Origin: Paramyrothecium sp. XJ0827
Taxonomy: Eukaryota > Ascomycota > Sordariomycetes > Hypocreales > Stachybotryaceae
DNA length: 64,000 nucleotides
Reading direction: 5' to 3'
Assembly (NCBI GenBank): GCA_020881915.1
Contig: JAJFPB010000003.1
Span: 1,860,001-1,924,000 of the forward strand
Position 1 is the stretch's first letter. Each line of letters opens with the position of its first letter. This document shows, one piece after another, positions 25,259 to 35,543 of this stretch. A program made the translations under genes and the position numbers. A model generated the notes under the pieces. The model was not told where the DNA came from and searched no databases. It saw only the letters and a program-made list of their open reading frames with translations.

Positions 25259-28200
25259 CTTGTTGGTCGCTCTTCATGCAACGAGTACCACCCTGTATGT
25301 GAGGAATCATCAGCAGTGGCTCGCCCATCAATCCTGTTTCGTCCCCCCCCTCTCACCTAAGCTCGGACCGAGCGTGCGATATCTCCGCTCCGGGACACCA
25401 CGCAGGCTTCAAAGCTGCTCTCATCCGTTAGAGTGGCTTCAAGACGATTACCGCGTGATGAGGATGTCGTCTCGGGAGCTGAGTTGCATTTAGCCTATCA
25501 ATTGGATTGGTACGCGGTCGCTAAAAAAATCGACTGAACGCTGACACAAGCGGTGGTGCCCTGATGTGGCCGATAAGCCTTCTCCCTTCATGTACCTGGA
25601 GAACGGCATGGCTTGCACGTGGAGAGCAAGATCGGACTCAACTCCGGCAAATACATTCCTTGCCTTGCCATTCACTGGGGAAACAGCCCCGGTGACCATG
25701 GCTAAGATACAGACCGAGCATTGGCGAGAGCAGCCGACGGCAGATCGTCATATTGGCGGCATACGTTTGTGGGCAGGCAGATGGCCTAAACACCAATCAC
25801 CGGGCCTGAGAATGACCAGGCGATACTTGTGATTCCGATGACCATGTAACTTGGCAGCTGCATCGTGTTGCTGGGGGTAGACACAGTGCTGTTCTAACTT
25901 GCGAACCTGAGTTGCTTGTGCTCGTCAATTGATGTGCGGTGATTGACATTGTCGCTACTTTAGGTTGCAGGTCTGTGGGTTGTGGAAGCCTCAGGGCCCT
26001 GATGTTGACACATGCGCAGATCATGCAGCACAGCGCCCAATTGTTGGAAAAAGAGAGCGTACGCGTCCTAGGGTACAACCTAAGTCCGGTCTTTTTCGAC
26101 TGCTCCTGACTGGCGGTCATGGCTCACCAAGTTTGCTTCGCATACCATTGAGTTGTCTACCTTATGCTTGAATTGGCCATACTTGTCTACTAGGGTAGCT
26201 TCCATTGACCACTGGCTCGAGCTGCCTCCACAGCAGCTTTTTTTTTTCGTTTTGTTTTTTTTGTCCGCGAATGAGGGAGGCAAAAGCGAAGGCTGCAGCA
26301 ACGAATATTATTACGCCAATCATAGTTGCACTGTACTCATCATCCAACACAAGTTACACTCTATGCGACTGCTGACTACCAGTTACTTCTGTTCTACTTC
26401 TGTGCAGGCAAAGCGAAAGCTTGATCGGGTGAAACAAGGCTGCGGTGCCCGCGCCTGCAGCGACCAGGGATTGGACGAGACAAGGGGGGCGCTGTTCATA
26501 TGTGCAGCAATGCAACAAGATAAGGCGCAGGAGCCAATGAACCAAGGACAAGATTCCCAAAACGTTCATGAATCAAATTCAGAATCCTGCCGCAAGGATG
26601 CGCGATTGCCAGACGGACGCGCTCGCTGCGATGGTTTCGGGGGAAGACGTGCGGCGCAACGGCCTTCTAAGGGATTCCTGGTTTCAAGACGTGATAGCCA
26701 GGCGACCCGTTCCCTGCAGCCACACCTGATTGTCTCGTTCCACGATGAACACTTAGCGGTCCGGCCCGCCTGTTGGACCAGCTGGTAATAGTAGCTTGGC
26801 CGGACACAGACCACCACCCAAGCTTGGCTCAAGGCTAATAATCAGGTAGGATTGTCCGGGCTATCAATGGTTGGCCGGGGTGGGGCCCCAGGAAGTAGAA
26901 CTATCTCGACAAGGCGCAGGCATGATCATGGTTGTCAGTAGCATATGACAGATGACTCCACCGCGTGCAACCCAAAGAGTGGATACCTCGATCGAACTGC
27001 TAGAGGCCGTGTAGGAAACAGCTGTGTGGGAGACGCGACGCTTCGTATTATCTTCTAGGCGGTCGTTGTGACTGGGGGACTGGGTAGCTCGTCGCTTGGA
27101 GCGGTTCCCATCTTTTCCCCTCTCGAAGCCCAAAGCACAAACAAACCGTCTCCAAATCCCCGTATGATCACAACATGTAGTGTTGCAGTGGGAGGAGTGG
27201 GACAGATAACGTTCTGGAGCAGCTGCATGGTCTGATTGGTTCGGAGAAAAGGCCATGAAGGTAAGGCATGCAGACGAGCATGAACATACTTCAAGTACTC
27301 TTTCTCTTCAGGGACGAGAGACAGGGCAGGGAAGTGGGAGAAGCAAGTGGCGCGAGCATTCAATCTCCCGCGACAGTCGCGATGTCTCGGTAAATTCTGG
27401 TGACTTGGCGACATTGGATCCGTTACCACTCGATCAAACCAGCTTGAAGAGCCCATTCAAGCAACGTTGCCTTTCCGAGAAGAGGTGTTGAAGTCATCCT
27501 CACATACAAGGTTGGGGACCAACCCTGCGTAGAAAACACGACGGGGCGGCTCGGCCCACGAGAGTGGGCTTCGAGTGATGCGCGGTAGGGGTCAAGGCTC
27601 CGATACAACTCTGTAGGGTAGCTCTGCAGCACAAGATGGTTCCCCGATTCTGTCGCGATGCCCCCCATTGTCTCAGACTACGAGCGTCAAGTGACTGCGC
27701 AAGCCATCACCCACACGCGTCACGATGGCACATCTGATAAACAACCCGGGTGGGACCTCGTGCGCCACCCGGGCGATAACCGAACGGCATGGGAGATGGC
27801 TTGGCGTGGCTTGACTTGAGAAGACCATTGTCGGCGGCACTTTTCATGATGCTTGATGCCGCGCAATCAAATGCGTAATTCCCAGGGCCTGGCAGGACTC
27901 GGGGAGGTCCAGGATGTGCCAGTCATTCATCACGTTTCCCGTCTGGTTATCGGGGAGGCTTCGGCCTTGACCATCGGACAAGACTATCAGCGGAATCACG
28001 TCCCGACAAAGCTGCCAACCCGTGGTATTTAACACCGATATGGCGTAAATCATGCCAGCAGATCAGGAGAAGGCTAGTCAATTCAGCAACTCTGATGCTG
28101 ATCTTCATCCGCTACTTCTACGACACGCAAAAGCCCCAGATATCGCTTCACGAGACAACCAAAGCAACGTTATATTCCTTCGGAAAGTTCCATTTCCTTC

Positions 28201-30241
28201 AATCCTCGGTCCTCTTGAGGAGACGAATAGTGATGACACTGCTAACTCCTCTTACATACTTTCTGCTCTTGTTCCACGTGTAACAAGGATATTCTCTGAG
28301 GCCCCCATTGTTCCAATGGCTCATATCATACTCAAGTGTCTCCTCCTCCTGTAGTCCACGGCCAAAATGCATTACGGCTGACCCATGGATGTGCTCAAAA
28401 ACGCCCGCTCCATGTTCGTCGTAATGGCCAAGAATTCAGGATCTTCAGCTGCTTCAGGCTGAGGATGGTTCTATTGTACAAAGTATTTGAAGCCGGCAGA
28501 TCTCCCCAGCGATGCCGGCCGAGTTCATTTCCTTGATGAAAGACGGAAACTCTCAACACGTCCATCTAATTATCGAGTCGATCCGAGAACAAACGTGTGA
28601 CTGTCTTGTTGACGGCATCCCTAGAGAAAGACCACTACCGCTCGTGGGAAGAAGAGTTCTATCTGGTGGAGCTGTGACTGAAACACTTAGGAACTCGTCT
28701 GCTTCTGGCTTCGCCGTTGCACTTGGCATGTGTTCCCGAGGCCACAAGAACGGTCGTGATACCCAGCTGCAGCAGCGCTTGTGAGGCCACCTGTGGATCT
28801 CAGCTATACCCCGTGAAAGCATGCTTTGGCAAAGGACTATGTGAAGGACGTATTGTAACACCACCAGGACATGCCCCGTATACGAGCAGGCGACACCCTG
28901 CACTCATCCCTGATCGCACCTCAGCAACCGTCTACACTCGCGCTGAGTCGAAGTCAGAGGTAGGAGGTTATTGTGAGCGCCTGAATTCCAAGTCATCCCA
29001 ACATGAGCCTTGCTGGAGCCGTGCACGCCCCCTTCAACAACCAACATGCCTGTCACCCAGCGGTATCGGTAGGCTCCAGGATTAAATGTGCTTGCCTAGA
29101 CGTCAAGGACGGTGCAACCCCAGGCGCAGCCATCGAGATGACATTGCAGGCATGGGTTGCCCCTGAGTTTACTTGCCTAGCGCCATATTAACGGGTTCGA
29201 TGTTACTTGGAGGGTGTGCAAGGGCCTGGGTGGTTGCCTGATGAGCAGGCATCGTGACGATCGGCACAGCATCGTTGTGAAGAGAAGTTTACGCACAGGC
29301 ATCAGCCGGAGGCACTCGTGGATCAAGCCGATGAGGCGACTTGTGGTTCTGCGGTGCCAGGAAGAAGCTAGATGGCAAGTATGTATTCACAGATGTAAGG
29401 CAGCATCATTATCATCCCAACCAGCAGGGCTTTTTCAGATTCGGAAGGGCGATTGGATGAAGGTTGTTCCAGAGACGGCTGTGTTCTATTGCTTTCAATG
29501 GCTATACTATTCTATTGAGTCTCCGGGCCCCAATTCCTGCTCTATTAAGCCAACTTCGGCAAGCTACCGGTTGCTGGCGGTCGCCGCAAGCCCAACATCT
29601 CGCAAGGCAAACGCCTTGGAAGCGGCCTTCATGTTATCCATAGGGCGCAGTCTCCTTCTAGTGAGGGTGCCTGGTCGCATTGAGACGTAGTTGAGTTGCA
29701 GCCATGCACTCAAGGGTTACGCCATCTTCGTAGGACCATGTCTGTTACTACGCCATGGGGTAGGAGTGTCTGCGCATCGGCCAGACATTAAGCTCATCTT
29801 CCTCGTTGAGCCTCTGCTGCCTATCTTGTGGATATCAGCACACCGAGCGAGCTAGTTCACTCTGGATTCGACAGCCAGTGTTCCTGCCAGGGACGGCGGG
29901 ATAGCGACAATGCAGACACAGTAGACAAGCTCGATGCTGTGGATGCCTACTGCGGACTATGCGGCTCCAATCAGCCAAGCAAGGGCGCAGCGGCGTGGAA
30001 GCTTCGGAGCTCTCGGATTGCCCACATTCTTTGTGGCATGCTGGATTGAGACCGCCGTGACGCATCTCTGCCTTAAATATTCGGCAAAGTAAGCGGTGCA
30101 AGCATACTCCAAGGGCAGATGCTGCTGCCTTGGGGTCACTGACGCGTCCCCCAGTATCCAGCTCAGCGGGCTACGAAATTATACCAGGTGGGCGTGTGGA
30201 GATGGTGACATTTATCCAATGTCTCCTGCTGGTGATGCGGG

Positions 30242-32128
30242 TCACGAAAAATCGTACACCATCAAACTTTCGCGTCCGTTCTGGGCTTCCTTGAGGACGA
30301 TGACCATCTCGTCGTCAAATCCAACCCAGTTACGCTTGTCATCTAATTTGGCAGGCTTATGGGCTTGACTACTGGATCGGTCCAGCTTGTCGTTGACATC
30401 GACAGGCAGTTGTTGCTGCCTTGGCCGCACCTCCACACTACTCCCACCGACCCTCCCTTCCAGTTCCCAGACCCGAATCTCGTCGCCTCGAGAGCTGACG
30501 CTGACGGCCTTGCCCCGGGGCGTGATCTCTGCATCCGAGATCCCCGACGTATGACCCCACAGCCGGAGACCAGGCGAAATAGAGAGTGTCGAGCTGGTAG
30601 ATGTGCACAGATGCAGCACCAACGTATTATCAGGCATGGTAGCCAAGAGGTATGGGTGGCTGTAGCACAGCCTTATAGGCCCATCGTCTTCATTATCAGA
30701 AGTTCGCCCCAACAAACCAGACCTGGAGGGCGATGACTCGGGAGACGAGGAAGGCGAGCCTCGCTGTGGTGTGGGAATAGTATAGGCGACCCGCGAGGTA
30801 ATTACCTCAGGTTTCCGTCCTTCACAAGGCCTGATGTCAAGATCTTGGATGCCAATGGACCAGCCATCAACAGTATTGAAAGTGTATGCGATCGAAGCAA
30901 TGACGGATGTAGCCATTCTGCGTATTGACAGCGTCAGGGGAGGACGCGTGCTATGCGACTTGAGGGATGTGAGTAAGTGAGGCGCCGGAAGAACATTGCC
31001 TGACACGTCGATCTTCATAGCTTCCTTTGCGGCCGCGGATATTGATTCCATCAGAGGCGATGTCGCCGGTTTGACGTCTTCAGAAGTGCTTGTCTCAAAG
31101 CTGTAGAGAGATACGAACCCAACTTTTGTGGCTGTGAGAATGTACGGGTGAAGATACGCAACCGAGACGAGTTCGCCGAAGAAGCTCTTTGAATGACGGT
31201 ACAACCGCAACAGCTTCTTCTGCTGTATATCCAATGTCCAGACACCAAAAGTTCCGTCCAGAAAGCCTATTATGATGTCAAGCAGGTCTCGGTTCAAACG
31301 TTGGCCGTCGACAGCCAGACAGGTGGGCTGGGCGTAGACGTCCAGGTCAACATCAAGGCCAACTTGAGCGATGGTCTGTCGCGTGCGCAGGTCCCAAGCT
31401 CGAAGGCCCCAGCTCGAGTCGACGGTTACAGCGAGGCCCTCGGCCACCTTGACGAGGGTCCTCGGGCGATCGGGGGCTGATTCGGACTCGGACTCAGACA
31501 TGTAGACCTCTTCAACAGCACACCTGCCGCGGGCCCAGTTATGGCGTAGCTTGTACTGCTTTTTCCAGTCGACGGCGTCTGCAAAGTTCATCGACGTGTC
31601 GTCGGGGTCCACGAGGCCTCCCCTCCGCCCAAAGCCTCCATCCGCCCAGATGGACGCATTTCTGGAGTAATGGAGTCGGCTCGAGGTAGTCGTGGCTCCT
31701 GTGCGAAAGCCAGGGATGCGATGCGCACGAGGAAGAATGAAACGTCGGTAGAAATGGGGTCGCCAGAGCTGCGAGTCGGCGGTGATCCGGTTGAAGCGTC
31801 GCGAGACGGGGGACACGTCTAGCAGCGTCTTCTCGTCCAAGAACGAGAGAATCCGGACCAGGAGTTCATCGGACAGGGTAGAGATGAGGTCGCTCGGCGG
31901 TGTCGGCAACGGAGTGGCGATGCTCGAGATATCGGCGTCGATGGCTGGGGAGGTGGCGTCGGTTTCGGGATGCTTCAACGACACGGCAGGCCCAGTGGCC
32001 GTCGCGGCTGAAGTAAGGACCAGCTTGCCGGCAGAGAAGCGGATGCGCTTTGAAGGCTGGTCCTGGTCCCGATCCTGGCCGTCATGGTCGTCCTGGCTGT
32101 TGCACGACAGACGCCGTTTGTGCAACAT
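30242..32128 (-). CDS. F-box protein with WD40-like C-terminal region
   Basis: Single-exon minus-strand gene, 628 aa from the first in-frame ATG at 32128; the frame upstream of it has no ATG. An F-box lies at about residues 80-128 (LISTLSDELLVRILSFLDEK, then VSRRFNRITADSQLWRPHF), so the protein is probably an SCF ubiquitin-ligase substrate receptor binding Skp1. The rest forms irregular beta-rich repeats resembling WD units: GLRAWDLRTRQTIAQVGLD, IIGFLDGTFGVWTLD, GFVSLYSFETS, LRLWGHTSGISDAEITPRG and RGDEIRVWELEG. A basic NLS-like KRIRF lies near residue 27, and a Ser/Pro-rich insertion sits late in the repeats. The target is unknown. It is the first gene to the right of the gene-free region, with its 3' end facing it. 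Confidence 0.88.
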   Translation of the reverse strand: MLHKRRLSCNSQDDHDGQDRDQDQPSKRIRFSAGKLVLTSAATATGPAVSLKHPETDATSPAIDADISSIATPLPTPPSDLISTLSDELLVRILSFLDEKTLLDVSPVSRRFNRITADSQLWRPHFYRRFILPRAHRIPGFRTGATTTSSRLHYSRNASIWADGGFGRRGGLVDPDDTSMNFADAVDWKKQYKLRHNWARGRCAVEEVYMSESESESAPDRPRTLVKVAEGLAVTVDSSWGLRAWDLRTRQTIAQVGLDVDLDVYAQPTCLAVDGQRLNRDLLDIIIGFLDGTFGVWTLDIQQKKLLRLYRHSKSFFGELVSVAYLHPYILTATKVGFVSLYSFETSTSEDVKPATSPLMESISAAAKEAMKIDVSGNVLPAPHLLTSLKSHSTRPPLTLSIRRMATSVIASIAYTFNTVDGWSIGIQDLDIRPCEGRKPEVITSRVAYTIPTPQRGSPSSSPESSPSRSGLLGRTSDNEDDGPIRLCYSHPYLLATMPDNTLVLHLCTSTSSTLSISPGLRLWGHTSGISDAEITPRGKAVSVSSRGDEIRVWELEGRVGGSSVEVRPRQQQLPVDVNDKLDRSSSQAHKPAKLDDKRNWVGFDDEMVIVLKEAQNGRESLMVYDFS

Positions 32129-33478
32129 GCTTCCTCGAATATGATCGGGCGCGAAGCGTGGTGTCCCCGAAACAAAAAAAAGGAAAAGGAAAAAGACAGC
32201 AGCGGAAATAAGCAAATTGGGCGCCTAGTCCGGCCGGGATATCAACGGCTCGCGTAACTATTGTAGAGAGCACATCGTTTGGGAATGGGAGGAATCACAA
32301 GGGAGGGAGGGGACACGGGGGGGTCGACGGCTCCGGTGGCGGATAAGCAAAGGATCAAATCAAAAGGCGAGGTATCTAGAGAGGGGGAGGGGAAGGGAGG
32401 AAGGCGGTCCTGAACATATGAGGTGGTAGATTCCTTTATTATAACGACGGAGGTTTCCCGCGGCTATCAAGGTTTTGACGAAGCAAGCTGAACCAGGCCC
32501 CCATACTGACGAGAAATTGGGTGTTGCCCAATCACTAATCACAAATACCTGAAATTGCAGGGCCCTGGAAGTTTGGTTCATCCCTCCAGTTCGTTGCGCT
32601 GAAATGGCAGTGGATTGTGAGTGCCAAGTTCTTTTGTCTCGTGGTTGGTCCACTTCTGGCCTGGTCTCAAGGCAAGGTACCGTCCCTCTAGCGCAAGGTA
32701 CAGGAGTTACTTCCAGTTGGTACAGTACCTCATGTCTTCCTAATCCAGGTTCCATTGGCAAAGCAAGGCATGGCCAGGAAAGGGATCGTTGGAGCCACCA
32801 CCGCGTGGTCTCCACTCGGGGAATTGATAGACGCTCGTCCCTTTCCTCTTCGACGAGACATGGAACGGAAACGGGAACGGGAACGGGAACTCGGTGTGCC
32901 TGCAAGCACTGGCAATACAGAACAGTACTTACTGTGCCCTTGATCCTACCCCTGAGATACCTACCGCCTTACTACCTACCTTACCTTACTCTACATCTCT
33001 GGAGAACATGGCCCTAAGACAACTGCTCAGGTCACCCTCACGGCTGCTTCACGGTATGGCAAAAACAAAGCAGCAAGACATGCAAATGTGCTCGTAATGT
33101 GGGCCCCTGCCACGATCCACCACTCAGGCTTCCGTTTGTCCACCTCCATGGCGGGACGGCGCTGAGCACAGCTTGCTTCTTCACATACCCGCGCACTGCG
33201 TTATCTACTCCGGCGCGGGCTGGTGCCGAGATCTCAAAATGAGGAGAGAAGGCAAGCAAGAACGGAAGAAAAGGAACGGGAAAAGAAATGAAATGAAACA
33301 GAGACCCATGGTATTTTCCAGTCCGGCGGTCCACCAAACCGGTCCAAACCCTGAATGCATTATGATGCGCGCTCGAACCTCCCGTTCTCCTCCCTGGCCC
33401 TTGCCCCCGCGTCCAATGGACTGGCAACCCGACCACCGTCTATGCGTACATGTGCACGTTGATGTCTCTCATTCTATC
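32129..33478. other. Intergenic region between F-box and Mcp1 genes
   Basis: It holds the F-box promoter (A-rich and G-rich tracts near 32160-32400 on +) and the Mcp1 3' side. TACCTTACC-type motifs cluster near 32960-33000. No gene is supported, although several short frames exist. Confidence 0.45.
32865..32891. repeat. (CGGGAA)n hexanucleotide repeat
   Basis: Four to five ACGGGA/ACGGAA units read directly, in the F-box upstream spacer. Confidence 0.8.
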
Positions 33479-34596
33479 TTACAGGCCAATTCTCGCAAAC
33501 AGATCGTCATACAGCTTGCCCACCCACCCGTCCGCAGCGCCTCCTCTCGCAACCACACCGAGGCCGCCAACAGCCCAGAGCGCTGTGACCGCGGCAGCCA
33601 CGCCGTGGACGCTCAGCCATTTCCTGCGACGTTGCTTTCGTGTCTTCTGGTCCAACACCACGCTGTCTCCCCCTTGCCACCCTCGTGTGGACGGCGCGAT
33701 GCCGAGCCACTTGGCGGCTCCCCAAACCATGTGGCTACTGCCGACGGCAAGCAGGCCAATGTAGGCAGGCCATGATACAAGCGGATGCCTGGCGAACCCG
33801 TGCGCAACATACGCCAGTCCGATGTTGGAGCTGTCACCGTCGACGAGCCGAGGGAGAAGTCGGTTGACGACGAAATGCGACACGTAAAAGACGCTGAAGG
33901 CATAGCCAGAGGCAGAAATGTAGCTCAGCGGTGGCCACGGGGACCAAGAGTTCCTTGCCAAAGCCCGTCCCTCGTCGTCGTCCCCGTGCGCACCGCGGCG
34001 AGCAAAGACACTCGGAGTGGCCCCTCCATATCTCCGTAGGTTCTGCCGCCTTCGAAGAAGGCGCAGAGCAATGCCAGAGCCCACATGAGCCAGGACGGGC
34101 AGTGAAATGAGTAACGGCTCGGTGACGCTGGTCTGGTAGATTTCGCGTGTCATGAGGAGGTAGGTCTCAGAGCCCGGCACCGACCTCGTGAAGGCTGGAA
34201 TCAGCGAGACATTGGCGAGGTGCAGCGAGGCGAAGACGGAGAAGGCGTAGCTCGAGTACTTTTGGATACGGGTGACTACCGAACGGGAACCATGGTCAGC
34301 GAAATAACATAAAACAAAAATAAAAAACGTTGAGACGTGGCAGGGGAAAGGATGAATAAAGCTGTCATACGGTAGAAGATGGCACCATGACCAGAACCGC
34401 TAAGGCCTGGAGCGCTTGTCGAGGTGAGTTTGCTGGCGTAGCTCCCGTCCGCCGGCGTGCTTGTTCCGGTCGTGGTATTCAACTCCTTGTCGGCGTCGGC
34501 TGGTGAGGGTGATTCGATGGGAGACGGATCGAGCTGGAGCAGGGACACGGCCGTGTCCTGGGACGCCCGGCGGGCTAATGACGGGTCTGAATCCAT
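33479..34596 (-). CDS. mcp1: Mcp1-like mitochondrial outer membrane adaptor (DUF1691)
   Basis: Minus-strand exons 34596-34371 and 34275-33479; 340 aa. Yeast Mcp1 is a multi-span mitochondrial outer-membrane protein that recruits Vps13 and, when overexpressed, compensates for loss of ERMES contacts in lipid homeostasis. The protein has a Ser/Pro-rich N-terminus, then the conserved block TRIQKYSSYAFSVFASLHLA, then PGSETYLLMTREIYQ, then several hydrophobic helices (LISLPVLAHVGSGIALRLL; YISASGYAFSVFYVSHFVV; PAYIGLLAVGSSHMVWGAA; a C-terminal Val/Ala-rich helix). The 95-nt intron (GTATGA...CTGAC...GTAG) joins in phase. An upstream in-frame ATG at 34803 would add 69 basic, Ser/Thr-rich residues. I prefer 34596 because the longer form nearly reaches the divergent C2H2 gene. 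Confidence 0.87.
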
Positions 34597-34898
34597 GGTC
34601 GGGGCTGGAAGGCGGCGCTTCGAGGCGAGAGCTTGAGGACGCGACGGCCTCGTCGTCTTTCGGGTTTGGGACGCAAGCTTCGTGCCTACGGTGCGCGCGC
34701 TCGAAATTGAAATCGAGGACCTGGCCTGTGACGTTGATGTGCTACAGGGGTCTCCTGACAGACCCACCGGGAAAATACCTTGCCTCTCATTCGTCGGCGC
34801 CATTCAACGACCAACGTCCTTAGCTTAAAGTGCAGGACATGCCACGCTCACGTCGATGAGCTTGCCCGAGGCGTCCGTCAAAGCGACCAGTACTCAAA

Positions 34899-35473
34899 AT
34901 GCCTCCCGTAAGATCTCTGCGAACCCCTTTGGCGTCATGGAAGGGCCTTTTCCGTGCTAACATCAACCCCAGCGACACCAAACCCTGCCTCCGGCGCAGA
35001 CCTCGTCGGCGCGCGAGGCCCAAAAATCATTCTACTGCAGCCTGTGCTCCAAGGGGTATTCCCGCATGAATGACTACGAGGCCCATCTCAGCAGCTATGA
35101 CCACAGCCACAAGCAGCGCCTCAAGGACATGAAGGCCATGGTGCGGGACCCCAACGCCGGCGCCAGGGCCCGCAAGGCCGAAGCCAAGGCCGACGGCATT
35201 GTGAGCATCAAGCTGGCCGGCCAGGACGCGGCGTCCTCCTCTGCTGGGCCCGGAGGCTTCAAGAAGGGTGGCTTCAAGAAGAGCGGCTTTAAGAGCGCCT
35301 TTGTCCCCGCCGAGGGCCAAACATCCGCCACGGAGACCTCGACGGCAACCACCAGTGTCGCTCCCAAACAGGAGTCTCAAGTCCAGCCTCTGGGCCGGAA
35401 GAGCCTGCTCGAAGAAAGCGATACAGAAGATGAAGGCTACGAGGTCTATGACCCAAGGTTCCCCACTGACTGA
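34899..35473 (+). CDS. Small C2H2 zinc-finger protein (GPATCH8/ZNF804-type finger)
   Basis: Join 34899-34907 and 34973-35473; 169 aa. The first exon codes only MPP, and a 65-nt GTAAGA...GCTAAC...CAG intron follows. A single C2H2 finger lies near the N-terminus: FYCSLCSKGYSRMNDYEAHL followed by SSYDHSHKQR, giving CxxC and His residues in the spacing seen in U1-like/GPATCH8-type fingers, with the HKQRLKDMK helix extension typical of RNA-associated members. The rest is Lys/Gly-rich (GGFKKGGFKKSGFKSAF) and then Ser/Thr-rich, ending in an acidic tail. It probably acts in RNA metabolism, by inference from the finger type. It is divergent from Mcp1, with 302 bp between start codons. Confidence 0.85.
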
Positions 35474-35543
35474 TCGCTCGCATACCATTTAGGGCTTCAA
35501 ATTATGTATTATGAGATCCTTTCTATACCGTTTTAGGGCACAT

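Larger units (their letters stand above)
19597..30241. other. 10.6-kb gene-free region upstream of the SWIRM gene
   Basis: I found no protein gene on either strand. Frames are short, mostly without domains, and do not join with good splice sites. Base composition is mixed, not AT-rich, so it is neither a centromere-like nor a heavily RIP-mutated block. The first 3 kb holds microsatellites and purine-rich tracts (pyrimidine-rich in the SWIRM gene's direction), consistent with an extended promoter or 5' UTR. The far end is the 3' side of the F-box gene. The longest frame on the right (29214-29690, 158 codons) starts with a real ATG but has no recognisable content. Confidence 0.55.

Noticed and set aside
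28052..28784. Two consecutive + strand frames of 90-100 codons
   Set aside because: They do not join with good splice sites, the first begins without ATG, and no motif is recognisable.
29214..29690. 158-codon + strand frame in the gene-free region
   Set aside because: No recognisable domain, composition like random translation, and no promoter or splice support.
19597..30241. Centromere or subtelomere
   Set aside because: Not AT-rich, no satellite array, no telomeric TTAGGG repeats, and it is flanked by housekeeping genes.
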